A stretch of DNA of 64,000 bases from an uncultured Prevotellaceae bacterium (GTDB lineage Bacteria; Bacteroidota; Bacteroidia; Bacteroidales; Bacteroidaceae), in NCBI GenBank assembly GCA_902771785.1, contig CACXYH010000003.1:44734-108733 (forward strand), read 5' to 3'. The position numbers and the translations under genes are program-made. Positions 8,401-17,666 of this stretch are shown here, in pieces (within the stretch, counting starts at the first letter, position 1; the number at the start of each line of letters is the position of its first letter). The notes beneath the pieces are model-generated. The model was not told the origin of the DNA. It did not search any database and was given only the letters and a program-made list of their open reading frames with translations.

Positions 8401-9699
8401 TTAATTATTATTTATTTGTTGTTTTTTCTTGTTTACAATTTTCTTGAGCTTTAGCTTTGGAATCTTCACCTCCAGTCCTTCCTCTAAGACTGTGTTACCT
8501 GGAAGGTCATTATATACTTCTATGTAACACTCCATCGTCTCGCCAAGAGTTCTGCGAGCAATTGTCGAAGTTTTGTCGCCCTTAAGCGTCTTGATGGTAA
8601 AGTCGGTTCCCATGATATAATATGCGCCAGTTCTAAGGCGAATATCTTTGCTATTATACTTCAAGTATTCTTCTGAAGGAGCAGTTTCCTTTGCTGGCGC
8701 AACTTTCACAACAGGAGCAACAGTAGCGGTGTCTTTGGGAATCGCTTTTGTTGTATCTGCTTTAACCGCCGTTGCAATGGTGTCCTTTGGCCGTGTCTGA
8801 ACATGTTTTACTGGCTGAACTTGTTGTATTGTATCCACCAATGGAGCCTGCTTAAAGAATGACTGGCCTACATAATAACCGCCAGCAAAGGCTAATGCAA
8901 CGACTAAAAGAATACAAAACAACCACAATATCCACTTTTTGGAGGATTTTTGCTCTTCTTCAAAATCTTCTAGTTCTTCTTCATCTACAGGTTCTTCCTC
9001 TTCAGGTTCTTCTTCATCTAAAGATTCTACCTGAACTTCAGGTTCTTCGACTACAGGTTCTGCTTCGACAACGGGTTCTTCGACAACAGGCTCCTCTTCA
9101 ACAACGGGTTCCTCTTCAACAACGGGTTCCTCTTCGACTACAGGTTCCTCTTTAACAACAGGTTCCTCTTCGACAACAGGTTCCTCTTGTGCTTGTAGCA
9201 GTTCGCTGACGCTGGGAAGTTCAGCATCTATGTCTGGTTCTTCTGAAGATACTTTATCATCTATGTCAACCGTTTCCATCATAGGTGCTTCTTCGCTGGG
9301 TTCTGTTACTTCTGCTACCTTCTCTTCTTCAGAATCTGCATTGTCAGCCAATTTATTCTCAAGGTCGTCAAAATTAATATCGTCAGCCAAGATGACTGTT
9401 TCGAACTGTGAGAAAGGCTTGTTGACAAGTTCCTTCAGGAAAGTGTCAGGAGTGAAAGTCACTTTCTCGTGACTATCAATCAACACACTTTCTCCTGTAT
9501 TGACATTGATGCTCTTGCGAGCTTCAACACCAATGACCTTAAACGTACCCAGTCCCTTTACTTTGACAAGCTTATCATTCTCTATACCTTGCTGTATAAT
9601 GTCAAAGATTGCCCCCACAAACATACGCGCCTCTTTAGGCGCAATAGCTTGTTTCTCAACCAAGAAGTTTGCCAGCTCTTGTAATGAAATCCTTGCCAT
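8401..9699 (-). CDS. Membrane-anchored HU-domain protein with periplasmic LysM-like domain
   Basis: 432 residues in four parts. Residues 1-95 are an HU/IHF-type DNA-binding domain (K-x-K-G-L-G-T-F-K near 46-54). Residues 96-250 are a very acidic linker with about eight EPVVEE-type repeats at 172-220. Residues 256-278 are a single membrane helix preceded by K-S-S-K-K. Residues 358-417 look like a degenerate LysM domain (G-D-K-T-S-T-I-A-R; Y-N; L-E-E-G-L-E-V-K-I-P). With no signal peptide and basic residues before the helix, the HU domain should be in the cytoplasm and the LysM part in the periplasm. This would link DNA to peptidoglycan; that function is inference. The ATG overlaps the stop of the preceding HU gene (TGATG at 9697-9701). 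Confidence 0.85.
   Translation of the reverse strand: MARISLQELANFLVEKQAIAPKEARMFVGAIFDIIQQGIENDKLVKVKGLGTFKVIGVEARKSINVNTGESVLIDSHEKVTFTPDTFLKELVNKPFSQFETVILADDINFDDLENKLADNADSEEEKVAEVTEPSEEAPMMETVDIDDKVSSEEPDIDAELPSVSELLQAQEEPVVEEEPVVKEEPVVEEEPVVEEEPVVEEEPVVEEPVVEAEPVVEEPEVQVESLDEEEPEEEEPVDEEELEDFEEEQKSSKKWILWLFCILLVVALAFAGGYYVGQSFFKQAPLVDTIQQVQPVKHVQTRPKDTIATAVKADTTKAIPKDTATVAPVVKVAPAKETAPSEEYLKYNSKDIRLRTGAYYIMGTDFTIKTLKGDKTSTIARRTLGETMECYIEVYNDLPGNTVLEEGLEVKIPKLKLKKIVNKKKQQINNN
9040..9186 (-). repeat. In-gene tandem repeat coding EPVVEE units
   Basis: Short in-frame repeats of 15-18 bp (minus strand reads Glu-Pro-Val-Val-Glu-Glu with small variations) fill this part of the membrane HU gene. 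They encode the acidic linker. Copy number could vary between strains by slippage without breaking the frame. Confidence 0.85.
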
Positions 9700-9986
9700 C
9701 AGTCGTTTCCTCCATTCTTTATACGCTCTTTCAAGGTAGCATTAGGTTTGAAGACAAGAACAAGTTTTGGCGGAACAAGCATACGTTGACTCGTTGTTGG
9801 GTTAACGATGATGCGTTCCTTCTTATTCTTCACTTCAAATACGCCGAAATTAGGGACTTGCAAAGAGTCGCCTTCCAGGAAGCTATCGCCCATTGCATCG
9901 ACCACATTCAGTAGCATTCGTTGTGTCATTTCGGCAGAAAAGCCTGTCTTTCGAGATAGTTCTGCTAAAAATTCCTTGTTGTTCAT
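9699..9986 (-). CDS. HU/IHF-family DNA-binding protein
   Basis: 95 residues, the normal size of a single-domain HU/IHF subunit. The sequence has the dimer helices (E-F-L-A-E-L-S-R-K-T-G-F) and the F-G-x-F-E-V-K strand with the P-T-T-S-x-R-M arm segment. It binds and bends DNA. The start overlaps the rimO stop by ATGA (9983-9986) and its own stop overlaps the membrane HU gene, so the two HU-type proteins are probably translated together and might pair; pairing is inference. Confidence 0.92.
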   Translation of the reverse strand: MNNKEFLAELSRKTGFSAEMTQRMLLNVVDAMGDSFLEGDSLQVPNFGVFEVKNKKERIIVNPTTSQRMLVPPKLVLVFKPNATLKERIKNGGND

Positions 9987-11275
9987 ATCTTTATAGCATA
10001 GAGGTCAAACTCCTCTGCGTCTGTTATTTTCACTTGGTAAAAGTCGCCAATATTCATCTTCCCGCTGGAAACTGGGATTAGAACCTCTGGGTCGACCTCT
10101 GGTGAGCAGTACTCTGTACGTCCAATATAATAATCACCTTCTTTCCTGTCGACAATTATTCGTTGTACTGTACCTATCTTGCTTGCTTCAATCTCCGCAC
10201 TTATGTTTTGCTGAACACGCATCAGCTTACTAAGTCTACGCTGCTTAACTTCGTCGGGCACGTTGTCCTGATAATGCTGGGCAGAATAGGTTCCTTCTTC
10301 TTCTGAGTAAGCAAAAGCCCCCATTCGCTCGAAGCGGGCCCATTTGACAAAGTCAATAAGCTCGTCAAAGTCTTCGTCTGTCTCATCTGGAAAGCCCACC
10401 ATTAGGGTCGTCCTTAGATGAAGGCCTGGAAGCTCACGCCGGATACGGTCAATAAAGTCGTAAGTTTCCTGTTTCGTAACAGCACGCTTCATGTTCGTCA
10501 GCATGTGATCGGATATGTGCTGCAAGGCGATGTCAAGATAGTTGCATACGTTCTTTTTCTCACGTATGACGTCAAGGAGTTCCCAGGGAAAGTGAGCAGG
10601 ATAAGCATAGTGGAGGCGTATCCATTCTACACCTTCTATGTCGGCCATTTTGGAAATTAATTCGGCAATGTGCTGTTTGCCGTCGAAATCTACTCCATAA
10701 TAGGTCAGTTCTTGAGCAATGACTTGAAACTCTTTGGTTCCGTCCTTCACCAATTGCCTGACTTCATCGAGTATTTCGTCCATTGGCCGACTTCTGTGCT
10801 TTCCCGTAATAAGTGGTATGGCACAATAGGCACAATGGCGGTCGCATCCCTCGCTGATTTTGATGTAAGCATAATGGCGTGGTGTAGTAATGTGCCGTTT
10901 GCCCTCGCAAACAGGTTCTGAGCATAACTCGTTGAGGAGCTCACGATAATTAAACTTACCAAACCACCCGTCTACTTCTGGGATTTCTGTTTCCAAGTCA
11001 GCCAAATATCGCTCCGAGAGACAGCCCATCACGTAGAGTTTCTCTATGCGACCTTGACTCTTGGCCTGCACAAACTCTAAGATTGTGTTGATACTCTCTT
11101 CTTTTGCATCGTTGATAAAGCCACAAGTGTTGACCACCACTATCTCACCTTTAGGGTCGTCGCTATCATGAGTACACTGGAAGCCGTTTGCCTCCAGCAG
11201 GCCCATCAGTCTCTCGCTGTCAACGAGATTCTTTGAGCAGCCCATAGTGATGATGTCTACCGTCTTATGCTTCAT
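9983..11275 (-). CDS. rimO: Ribosomal protein S12 methylthiotransferase RimO
   Basis: 430 residues from the ATG at 11275 (M-K-H-K-T-V-D); a TTG-like extension to 11293 is unlikely. RimO methylthiolates an aspartate of ribosomal protein S12. The N-terminal methylthiotransferase domain has the cluster cysteines C13, C51 and C85; the radical SAM motif CDRHCAYC is at 144-151; a TRAM domain closes the C terminus. The start lies inside the 3' end of ftsY (11-nt overlap). Length and motifs are standard. Confidence 0.95.
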   Translation of the reverse strand: MKHKTVDIITMGCSKNLVDSERLMGLLEANGFQCTHDSDDPKGEIVVVNTCGFINDAKEESINTILEFVQAKSQGRIEKLYVMGCLSERYLADLETEIPEVDGWFGKFNYRELLNELCSEPVCEGKRHITTPRHYAYIKISEGCDRHCAYCAIPLITGKHRSRPMDEILDEVRQLVKDGTKEFQVIAQELTYYGVDFDGKQHIAELISKMADIEGVEWIRLHYAYPAHFPWELLDVIREKKNVCNYLDIALQHISDHMLTNMKRAVTKQETYDFIDRIRRELPGLHLRTTLMVGFPDETDEDFDELIDFVKWARFERMGAFAYSEEEGTYSAQHYQDNVPDEVKQRRLSKLMRVQQNISAEIEASKIGTVQRIIVDRKEGDYYIGRTEYCSPEVDPEVLIPVSSGKMNIGDFYQVKITDAEEFDLYAIKI

Positions 11276-12224
11276 TATTAAACAATGAGTCAACGAACTG
11301 TTTCTTATTGAAGAGCTGGAGGTCTTCCATACCTTCTCCCAATCCTATGTATTTCACAGGAACCTTCAACTGATCGCTAATGCCGATTACAACTCCGCCC
11401 TTGGCTGTTCCATCGAGTTTGGTGATTGCCAACGACGTAATCTGTGTTACAGCTGAGAACTGGCGAGCTTGCTCGAATGCATTCTGCCCTGTAGAGCCAT
11501 CAATCACGAGCATCACCTCATCTGGAGCCTCAGGCAGCACTTTCTTCATGACATCCTTGATTTTCTTCAACTCGTTCATCAGGCCCACTTTGTTGTGCAG
11601 TCGGCCTGCTGTGTCAATAAGGACAACGTCGGCACCATTAGCTTTTGCTGACGAAAGAGTGTCAAAGGCTACAGAAGCGGGGTCGCTTCCCATCTGCTGC
11701 TTCACAACAGGCACCCCTACCCTTTCTCCCCAGATGCAGAGCTGTTCAACGGCTGCGGCACGGAAAGTGTCGGCAGCTCCAAGGTATACCTTCTTGCCGG
11801 CCTGCTTAAACTGCCAAGCCAGTTTTCCTATCGTGGTGGTTTTACCTACGCCATTAACGCCAACAACCAAAATGACATATGGCTTATGGTCGCCAGGTAA
11901 GTCCCAGTTGTCATTATCGTTAGAATTATTTTCAGCCAACAGATTGGCAATTTCCTCCCTAAGGATCTGATTCAACTCGTTGGTCGAGACATACTTATCG
12001 CGTGACACACGCTCTTCAATTCTTTCAATAATTTTCAACGTAGTGTCCACACCTACGTCGCTCGTCACAAGTACCTCCTCCAGATTGTCAAGCACATCAT
12101 CATCGACTTTCGACTTTCCTGCAACTGCACGAGCCAGCTTATCGAAAACCGACGACTTGGTCTTTTCCAATCCCTTGTCTAATGTTTCTTTCTTTTTCTT
12201 GTTGAATAAACCAAAAATACCCAT
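11265..12224 (-). CDS. ftsY: Signal recognition particle receptor FtsY
   Basis: 319 residues: short N-terminal extension, N domain, and G domain with GVNGVGKT at 122-129, D-T-A-G-R-L-H-N, and [10 protein letters not shown] near the end. It is the GTPase receptor that docks ribosome-SRP complexes at the inner membrane. The acidic A domain found in E. coli is missing, as usual for this phylum. It is the first gene of the run to the left and has a good promoter at 12,244-12,274. Confidence 0.96.
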   Translation of the reverse strand: MGIFGLFNKKKKETLDKGLEKTKSSVFDKLARAVAGKSKVDDDVLDNLEEVLVTSDVGVDTTLKIIERIEERVSRDKYVSTNELNQILREEIANLLAENNSNDNDNWDLPGDHKPYVILVVGVNGVGKTTTIGKLAWQFKQAGKKVYLGAADTFRAAAVEQLCIWGERVGVPVVKQQMGSDPASVAFDTLSSAKANGADVVLIDTAGRLHNKVGLMNELKKIKDVMKKVLPEAPDEVMLVIDGSTGQNAFEQARQFSAVTQITSLAITKLDGTAKGGVVIGISDQLKVPVKYIGLGEGMEDLQLFNKKQFVDSLFNNEA

Positions 12225-12243
12225 ATTGCAATATATTACGTTG

Positions 12244-12274
12244 CAAAGTTACTGCAAAATGGTCGAAATTCAAA
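12244..12274 (-). promoter_or_regulatory. Bacteroidetes-type promoter of ftsY operon
   Basis: On the minus strand TAACTTTG (12,244-12,251) follows TTTG (12,271-12,274) with 19 bp between, matching the -7/-33 consensus. It would start transcription about 15 nt upstream of the ftsY ATG. Confidence 0.7.
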
Positions 12275-12336
12275 GAAAAAGGGCAAATAATTAACATTCT
12301 TCATAATTATCCTTGACATTTTGCATTTTATTCAAT

Positions 12337-12487
12337 AAAAAAAGAAAAGAAAACCTTCTCAGGCTCTCTTTTCAAAATTCATTTACAATGTATAAAAAAT
12401 TTACATTGTAGATAAATCACAAGGAATCTTTGTCTCACGACAAATCGTCCTAAAATTAACCTTAATAATCTAATACCATGAAAAACA
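12337..12487 (-). ncRNA. Candidate small RNA between mutB and ftsY
   Basis: The 414-bp gap holds a promoter-like TATATTTG (12,493-12,500, minus) and, about 150 nt downstream, a hairpin followed by seven U (stem 12,344-12,350 with 12,367-12,373 plus CCT/AGG; T-run 12,337-12,343). In between are two more hairpins: TTTGTC/GACAAA with a GTGA tetraloop (12,429-12,444) and TACAATGTA/TACATTGTA with a 9-nt loop (12,384-12,410). No open frame longer than five codons (M-V-L-D-Y) fits. This is the expected layout of an independent ~150-nt RNA. The family is not recognised. Confidence 0.55.
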
Positions 12488-12492
12488 CGATG

Positions 12493-12500
12493 CAAATATA
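12493..12500 (-). promoter_or_regulatory. -7 element for candidate sRNA
   Basis: TATATTTG on the minus strand matches TAnnTTTG exactly. A TTTG lies 23 bp further upstream, slightly long spacing. Nothing else downstream in this direction needs a promoter before the ftsY one. Confidence 0.5.
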
Positions 12501-12582
12501 GTGATTATTTTTTAAAGTTCTAACAAAAACGTCTACAATTTAACTCTTTTTGACTATTATAGACACAGCTTTTGTTTTATTA

Positions 12583-12625
12583 ACAAGAGAAGTTTCGACT
12601 TATGATAGTCGAAAACTTCTCTTGT
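12583..12625 (-). terminator. Strong hairpin after mutB
   Basis: An 18-bp inverted repeat (12,583-12,600 with 12,607-12,625, one bulged A, 6-nt loop) begins 14 nt past the mutB stop. It lacks a perfect U-run but is well placed to end the mutA-mutB transcript or protect its 3' end. Confidence 0.6.
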
Positions 12626-12638
12626 AAGTATGCCGTTC

Positions 12639-14801
12639 TTATTTATCAAGAAGAATGTTCATCATAACAACGGCCGAGTAAGGCACAGGAGTACCAGGAC
12701 CAAAGATGGCTGCTACACCTGCTTTGTAGAGGAAGTCGTAGTCTTGGGCTGGGATAACGCCACCAGCAGTCACCATGATGTCGTCGCGTCCCAACTTGTG
12801 GAGTTCCTCAATGAGCTGCGGAATGAGCGTCTTGTGACCAGCTGCAAGTGACGAAGCACCTACAATGTGCACATCATTCTCGACGGCCTCTCGAGCAGCT
12901 TCGGCAGGAGTTTGGAACAAGGGTCCCATGTCTACGTCGAAGCCACAATCGGCATAACCCGTCGCTACCACTTTTGCACCACGGTCGTGACCGTCTTGTC
13001 CCATCTTGGCTATGAAGATACGCGGACGGCGACCTTCCTTCTTTGCAAACTCATCGGTCAGCTTGCAAGCCAACTCGAAGTTGCTGTCATTCTTTGATTC
13101 TGAGCTATACACGCCTGAAATTGTTCTGATTACTGCTTTGTAACGACCCACGATCTCTTCGCAGGCATCTGAAATCTCTCCGAGCGTACAGCGCAGCTGG
13201 GCTGCCTTAACGGCAAGGTCGAGCAGATTGTTCTTGCTCTTGCGACCTTCCTTGAAGTCGCGTACGCATTCGGTAATAGCCTTGAGAGCAGCCTGGCAGG
13301 CAGCTTCGTCGCGAGTAGCACGAACTTCCTTGAGGCTTTCTTCCTGCTGTTTACGAACAGCACTATTGTCAATCTCGAGAATATCGATGGGGTCTTCATG
13401 CTCCAGACGATACTTGTTGATACCAACAATCGTCTGAACGCCAGAGTCGATGCGAGCCTGAGTGCGAGCTGCAGCCTCTTCGATACGCATCTTGGGCAGA
13501 CCGGTCTCGATGGCCTTTGCCATACCTCCAAGCTTCTCAATCTCCTGGATGTGCTCCCATGCTTTGTGAACCAACTCATTGGTCAGGGTCTCCACATAGT
13601 AGGAACCAGCCCACGGGTCGATTTGCTTGCAGACCTTCGTCTCGTTCTGAATATAGATCTGTGTGTTACGAGCGATACGGGCAGAGAAGTCGGTAGGCAG
13701 AGCGATTGCCTCGTCGAGGGCGTTGGTGTGAAGCGACTGGGTGTGACCCAGCACGGCAGCCATAGCCTCGATACAGGTACGACCCACGTTGTTGAAGGGG
13801 TCTTGCTCCGTAAGCGACCAGCCAGAGGTCTGCGAGTGAGTACGCAGGGCCAGCGATTTGGGGTTCTTGGCGCCAAACGACTTCACGATCTTAGCCCACA
13901 GCAGACGTCCTGCGCGCATCTTGGCAATTTCCATAAAGTGGTTCATGCCGATTGCCCAGAAGAACGACAGACGGGGTGCAAAAGCATCGACGTCGATACC
14001 AGCGTTGACACCCGTACGCAGATAGTCCATACCATCGGCAAGTGTGTAGGCCAGCTCAATGTCGGCAGTAGCACCTGCCTCCTGCATGTGGTAGCCAGAG
14101 ATGGAGATGCTGTTGAACTTCGGCATCTTCTGTGAGGTGTACTCAAAGATGTCGGCAATAATCTTCATGGAGAATGCAGGCGGATAGATATAGGTATTAC
14201 GCACCATAAACTCCTTCAGAATGTCGTTCTGAATAGTTCCAGCCATTTCCTCCAGCTTAGCGCCCTGCTCAAGACCAGCCACGATGTAGAAGGCCAGGAT
14301 GGGCAGCACGGCACCGTTCATGGTCATAGATACCGACATCTTGTTGAGGGGGATACCGCTGAACAAGACCTTCATGTTCTCTTCGTTGCAGATGGACACG
14401 CCAGCCTTACCTACGTCGCCTACGACACGAGCGTTGTCTGGGTCGTAGCCACGATGCGTGGGCAGGTCGAATGCTACCGACAGACCTTTCTGGCCGCTGG
14501 CAAGATTACGACGATAGAAGGCGTTCGACTCTTCGGCTGTAGAGAATCCGGCATACTGACGTATGGTCCACGGGCGGAAGGGGTACATCATAGAGTACGG
14601 GCCACGCAGATAGGGAGGAATACCGGCCGTGAAGTCGAGGTGTTCCATACCTTCAAGGTCTTCCTTCGTATAAACAGGACGAACCTCTATGTGCTCAGGC
14701 GTCTTCCAGTTCTCTACAATATTGTTGTCTTTAATCCACTTGGCACCATCTTGAGCCTTGATGCCTGCATAAATATCAATGTCTTTAAAGTTTTTACGCA
14801 T
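12639..14801 (-). CDS. mutB: Methylmalonyl-CoA mutase large subunit
   Basis: 720 residues, normal for the catalytic alpha subunit. The substrate-binding barrel shows [11 protein letters not shown] and [10 protein letters not shown]; the B12-binding domain at the C terminus carries D603-x-H605-x-x-G608, where His replaces the lower axial ligand of cobalamin. It interconverts succinyl-CoA and methylmalonyl-CoA, the entry to propionate formation. It follows mutA by 21 nt and ends in front of a strong hairpin. Confidence 0.96.
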   Translation of the reverse strand: MRKNFKDIDIYAGIKAQDGAKWIKDNNIVENWKTPEHIEVRPVYTKEDLEGMEHLDFTAGIPPYLRGPYSMMYPFRPWTIRQYAGFSTAEESNAFYRRNLASGQKGLSVAFDLPTHRGYDPDNARVVGDVGKAGVSICNEENMKVLFSGIPLNKMSVSMTMNGAVLPILAFYIVAGLEQGAKLEEMAGTIQNDILKEFMVRNTYIYPPAFSMKIIADIFEYTSQKMPKFNSISISGYHMQEAGATADIELAYTLADGMDYLRTGVNAGIDVDAFAPRLSFFWAIGMNHFMEIAKMRAGRLLWAKIVKSFGAKNPKSLALRTHSQTSGWSLTEQDPFNNVGRTCIEAMAAVLGHTQSLHTNALDEAIALPTDFSARIARNTQIYIQNETKVCKQIDPWAGSYYVETLTNELVHKAWEHIQEIEKLGGMAKAIETGLPKMRIEEAAARTQARIDSGVQTIVGINKYRLEHEDPIDILEIDNSAVRKQQEESLKEVRATRDEAACQAALKAITECVRDFKEGRKSKNNLLDLAVKAAQLRCTLGEISDACEEIVGRYKAVIRTISGVYSSESKNDSNFELACKLTDEFAKKEGRRPRIFIAKMGQDGHDRGAKVVATGYADCGFDVDMGPLFQTPAEAAREAVENDVHIVGASSLAAGHKTLIPQLIEELHKLGRDDIMVTAGGVIPAQDYDFLYKAGVAAIFGPGTPVPYSAVVMMNILLDK

Positions 14802-14822
14802 AATTCAAGTCCTCCTTATTGA

Positions 14823-16685
14823 TTAGATACCAAGTTTCTGATTGTATTCTTTCAGAGTCTCGAGCACGTTGCACTTCACGTGAACGAAGTTCTCGATTCC
14901 TGCAGCCTTCAGGTCTTCCATGCAAGCAGGAGCACCAGCCACTACGAACATAGCGCGACCGTTGAGATACTTGAAGGCGGGGATGGCATACTCGGCATAC
15001 TCGTCGTCGCTCGAGCAAATCACCACGATGTCGGCCTTTGCCTCGAGTGCAGCATCGACGCCTTCCTCTACGGTCTTGAAGCCGAGGTTGTCAATCACCT
15101 TATAGCCTGCGCAGGCCAGGAAGTTGCAAGAGAACTGAGCGCGAGCCTGACGCATAGCCAGATTGCCGATAGTCAGCATGAAGGCAGTAGGCACTTTGCC
15201 CTCCTCGGTGTGGATGCGCAGGTTCTCGAAGTCGGCAGCCAGACGGCTCGACTCTATGGCCTTGAAAGTAGGTTCGCAGCCTTCGTTGGCACCAGTAGCG
15301 CAGCAGCAGGCAGAACCAGCGGGGCGCTTGCCTTCGCTCTTCTCTGTGAAGTTGGGGAACTGGTTGGTGCCCAGGATGAAATCCTTACGCTTGGCGGCGT
15401 CACCATGACGCTTCACATTCGTAGCGTTGATGTCGTCCTGAACGCTACCCTTCTTGATGGCCTCCAGGAAGCCACCCTCTTCCTCTACCTTGAGGAATAT
15501 CTTCCAGGCTTCGGTAGCTAAGGCATCGGTCAGATGCTCAATGTAGTAAGAGCCGGCACCTGGGTCGACAATCTGTCCGAAGTGGCTCTCCTCCTTCAGC
15601 AGCAGCTGCTGGTTGCGGGCAATACGCTCAGAGAAGTCGGTAGCCTGCTCGTAGGGCACGTCGAAAGGCGTAACGACCATCGAGTGAATGCCTCCTAAGG
15701 CTGCACTCATGGCCTCCGTCTGAGAGCGGAGCAGGTTGACGTAGCTGTCGAACAAAGTCTGATTATATGTCGAAGTGGTAGCATTGACAATCATCTTGCA
15801 GGCGCAATCGCACTTGGGCTCATACTGCTTCACAATCTGAGCCCAGAGCAGGCGGGCAGCACGGAACTTGGCCAGCTCCATGAAGTAGTTCTCCGACACG
15901 CCCATGTTGAACTTGATGCTCTTGGCGGCCAGGTCTACGTCGACGCCGGCATCGGTCAGCTGCTGCAGGTATTCGTTACCCCAAGCCAGCGCATAGCCCA
16001 GTTCCTGCACGATGTAGGCGCCTGCGCCATTGAGTGCGTCGGAGCTGACGGCAATACAGCGGAAGTTGGGATAGTCTTTCAAAGCCTCTACCAGCTTGGG
16101 GCCGAACTCAAGCACGGGTGTCACGTCCTTGCCCTTCATCACCATCTTCTTCATGGGGTCCCACTCGATGGAGCCTACGATCTTCTCCTTGTCGTAGCCT
16201 TTCTTCTCAAAGAACTCCACAAGGATTTCGGCCAACTCGAGCGAATGGCGCTGGCAGGTAGAGAAGTTCAGTTCGATGATGTCGCAGTAGATACCTTCGA
16301 GTAGCGTCTCGACCGTCTCCTTCGACACCATCTTTCCAGGAATGCGGAAGCCCAGCGAGTCGACGCCCTTGTTCAGGATGTCGAGCGCTTTGGCGTTGGC
16401 CTCCTTAGCGTCGGTCACGTCGATGTTCTGTCTTACGTACCATTCGTTGGTGTCCTTCTTGTTACCACGCACGAAGGGGAATTCGCCTGGCAGGGCGTCT
16501 GGCGTCTTTAGGTCCTTCAAATCTTCGCGGCGATAGAAAGGCTGCACGTTGAAGCCTTCGTTTGTTCTCCACACCAGGCGTTTCTGGAAGTCGGCACCCT
16601 TCAGGTCGACCTCGATTTTGTCGAGCCATTCCTGAGTAGTTGGCGCCTGAAACTCGGTGAAGAGCTTTTCTTTGTTGTTTGCCAT
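14823..16685 (-). CDS. mutA: Methylmalonyl-CoA mutase small subunit
   Basis: 620 residues. It is homologous to the large subunit across both the barrel and the C-terminal flavodoxin-like domain but lacks the D-x-H-x-x-G cobalamin motif, which is the mark of the non-catalytic beta subunit. A short Cys-rich stretch (S-A-C-C-C-A-T near residue 463) lies in the linker before the second domain. First gene of the two-gene operon, with a promoter at 16,732-16,763. Confidence 0.94.
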   Translation of the reverse strand: MANNKEKLFTEFQAPTTQEWLDKIEVDLKGADFQKRLVWRTNEGFNVQPFYRREDLKDLKTPDALPGEFPFVRGNKKDTNEWYVRQNIDVTDAKEANAKALDILNKGVDSLGFRIPGKMVSKETVETLLEGIYCDIIELNFSTCQRHSLELAEILVEFFEKKGYDKEKIVGSIEWDPMKKMVMKGKDVTPVLEFGPKLVEALKDYPNFRCIAVSSDALNGAGAYIVQELGYALAWGNEYLQQLTDAGVDVDLAAKSIKFNMGVSENYFMELAKFRAARLLWAQIVKQYEPKCDCACKMIVNATTSTYNQTLFDSYVNLLRSQTEAMSAALGGIHSMVVTPFDVPYEQATDFSERIARNQQLLLKEESHFGQIVDPGAGSYYIEHLTDALATEAWKIFLKVEEEGGFLEAIKKGSVQDDINATNVKRHGDAAKRKDFILGTNQFPNFTEKSEGKRPAGSACCCATGANEGCEPTFKAIESSRLAADFENLRIHTEEGKVPTAFMLTIGNLAMRQARAQFSCNFLACAGYKVIDNLGFKTVEEGVDAALEAKADIVVICSSDDEYAEYAIPAFKYLNGRAMFVVAGAPACMEDLKAAGIENFVHVKCNVLETLKEYNQKLGI

Positions 16686-16731
16686 AGCTTTTGAAATGTG
16701 TAATTATATATAAGTTTTGGTTTCAATTCTG

Positions 16732-16763
16732 CAAAGGTACAATAAATATTCTGAACTACCCAA
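16732..16763 (-). promoter_or_regulatory. Promoter of mutA-mutB
   Basis: TACCTTTG on the minus strand (16,732-16,739), with GTTG at 16,760-16,763 in place of TTTG, 20 bp upstream. The predicted start of transcription is about 45 nt before the mutA ATG. Confidence 0.6.
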
Positions 16764-16824
16764 CTTTTTTAAAGTTTATTATGCTTTGAAGGTTGCAATT
16801 AGATTCTGCGAAGCAACAAAACTT

Positions 16825-16858
16825 GCTGATTTCGCCTTAAAACAAGGGCAAAATCAGC
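16825..16858 (-). terminator. Hairpin downstream of AlkD-like gene
   Basis: A 12-bp stem with one mismatch (16,825-16,836 with 16,847-16,858, 10-nt loop). Read on the minus strand it is followed by a U-rich AAGTTTTGTTG, so it may end the transcript arriving from the AlkD-like gene. Together with the repeat array and the mutA promoter it accounts for most of the 345-bp gap. Confidence 0.45.
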
Positions 16859-16867
16859 ACTACTCAG

Positions 16868-16955
16868 GATTCATCCGACAAATCGGGTCGATTCATCCGA
16901 CAAATCGCCTCGATTCATCCGACAAATCCACCCGATTCATCCGACCAATCTCTCC
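16868..16955. repeat. 22-bp tandem array, locus 1 (four units)
   Basis: Four head-to-tail 22-bp units start at 16,868, 16,890, 16,912 and 16,934. Each is a 17-bp core GATTCATCCGACAAATC (one C change in the last) plus a variable 5-bp linker. The core begins GATT and ends AATC. A related array occurs at 36,696. It lies 129 bp upstream of the mutA -7 element. Confidence 0.9.
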
Positions 16956-17030
16956 GTCCCTAAAAAGGAACAGGAAAAAGCCTCATTGGGGAATGCAAAA
17001 AAAGGTCTAACGAAGAAAGGCGGCCGACCA

Positions 17031-17666
17031 TTACAGAAAATCGAGATTGGCCTGCCGAAGGGCCGAACGGGCTATCCGCTCGTAGACGAGCCCCAGCTCA
17101 GAAAAGCGGATGACGCTCTGCATAGCTGCCTTGCGCACGTGAAGGTCGGCCCCCTGAAGGGCAACTAGCGCCTGATCTATGAACTCGTTGATGCCGCGTT
17201 CGTTTGGCTCCTTGCCTTGCATGAAGAGACGGGTTAGTACGTGGAAACCGCATAGCTGCGCAAGTGCGTTCTCGCCAGCAATCCATTGGTAGGCTTTGTC
17301 GGCAGCAAAGGGCAGATGCTGATAAAGGTTGAAGGCAGCCTGCTCGGCTATTTCCAGGCTGGTGGTCTGCTCCATCCAGATATCTACCACTTCAGGCAGA
17401 ATCTCGTCAGGCGGCATCAGCATCGTAGCCAATATCTTGCACTCACGCACGTCCTGCTTCCAAAGCTCCAAAGCCAGATCGTAGTTCTGTCCCAACTCTG
17501 CAGCCATCTCGCGCAGACGAGGCAACGTAGCACCCCAGTTCAGCTTATAGTCGGCACCTTTCTGTCGCATAGATTGAGCTACGGCTCCATCCATCATCTG
17601 CCGAAAAGACTGCTTGATTTCCTTTACCTTTTCCTTTATCTCAATGTTGTCCATTTCTAAAATCAT
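17031..17666 (-). CDS. DNA alkylation repair (AlkD-like) HEAT-repeat protein
   Basis: 211 residues from the ATG at 17,666, which overlaps the stop of the peptidase gene as TGATG. The protein is all-helical, with the pattern L-W-x-x-D-V-R-E-x-K-I-L-A typical of the AlkD/DNA_alkylation repair family. Members flip out and excise alkylated bases; many homologues are untested and the catalytic Asp/Trp set cannot be judged by eye. No signal peptide; cytoplasmic. Confidence 0.75.
   Translation of the reverse strand: MILEMDNIEIKEKVKEIKQSFRQMMDGAVAQSMRQKGADYKLNWGATLPRLREMAAELGQNYDLALELWKQDVRECKILATMLMPPDEILPEVVDIWMEQTTSLEIAEQAAFNLYQHLPFAADKAYQWIAGENALAQLCGFHVLTRLFMQGKEPNERGINEFIDQALVALQGADLHVRKAAMQSVIRFSELGLVYERIARSALRQANLDFL

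Noticed and set aside
16868-16955. Short CRISPR-like array
   Set aside because: Spacers of only 5 bp, no cas genes, and a diverged second array; a tandem binding-site array fits better.
16717-17010. 97-codon plus-strand frame
   Set aside because: Covers the mutA promoter, a hairpin and the 22-bp array; not protein-like.
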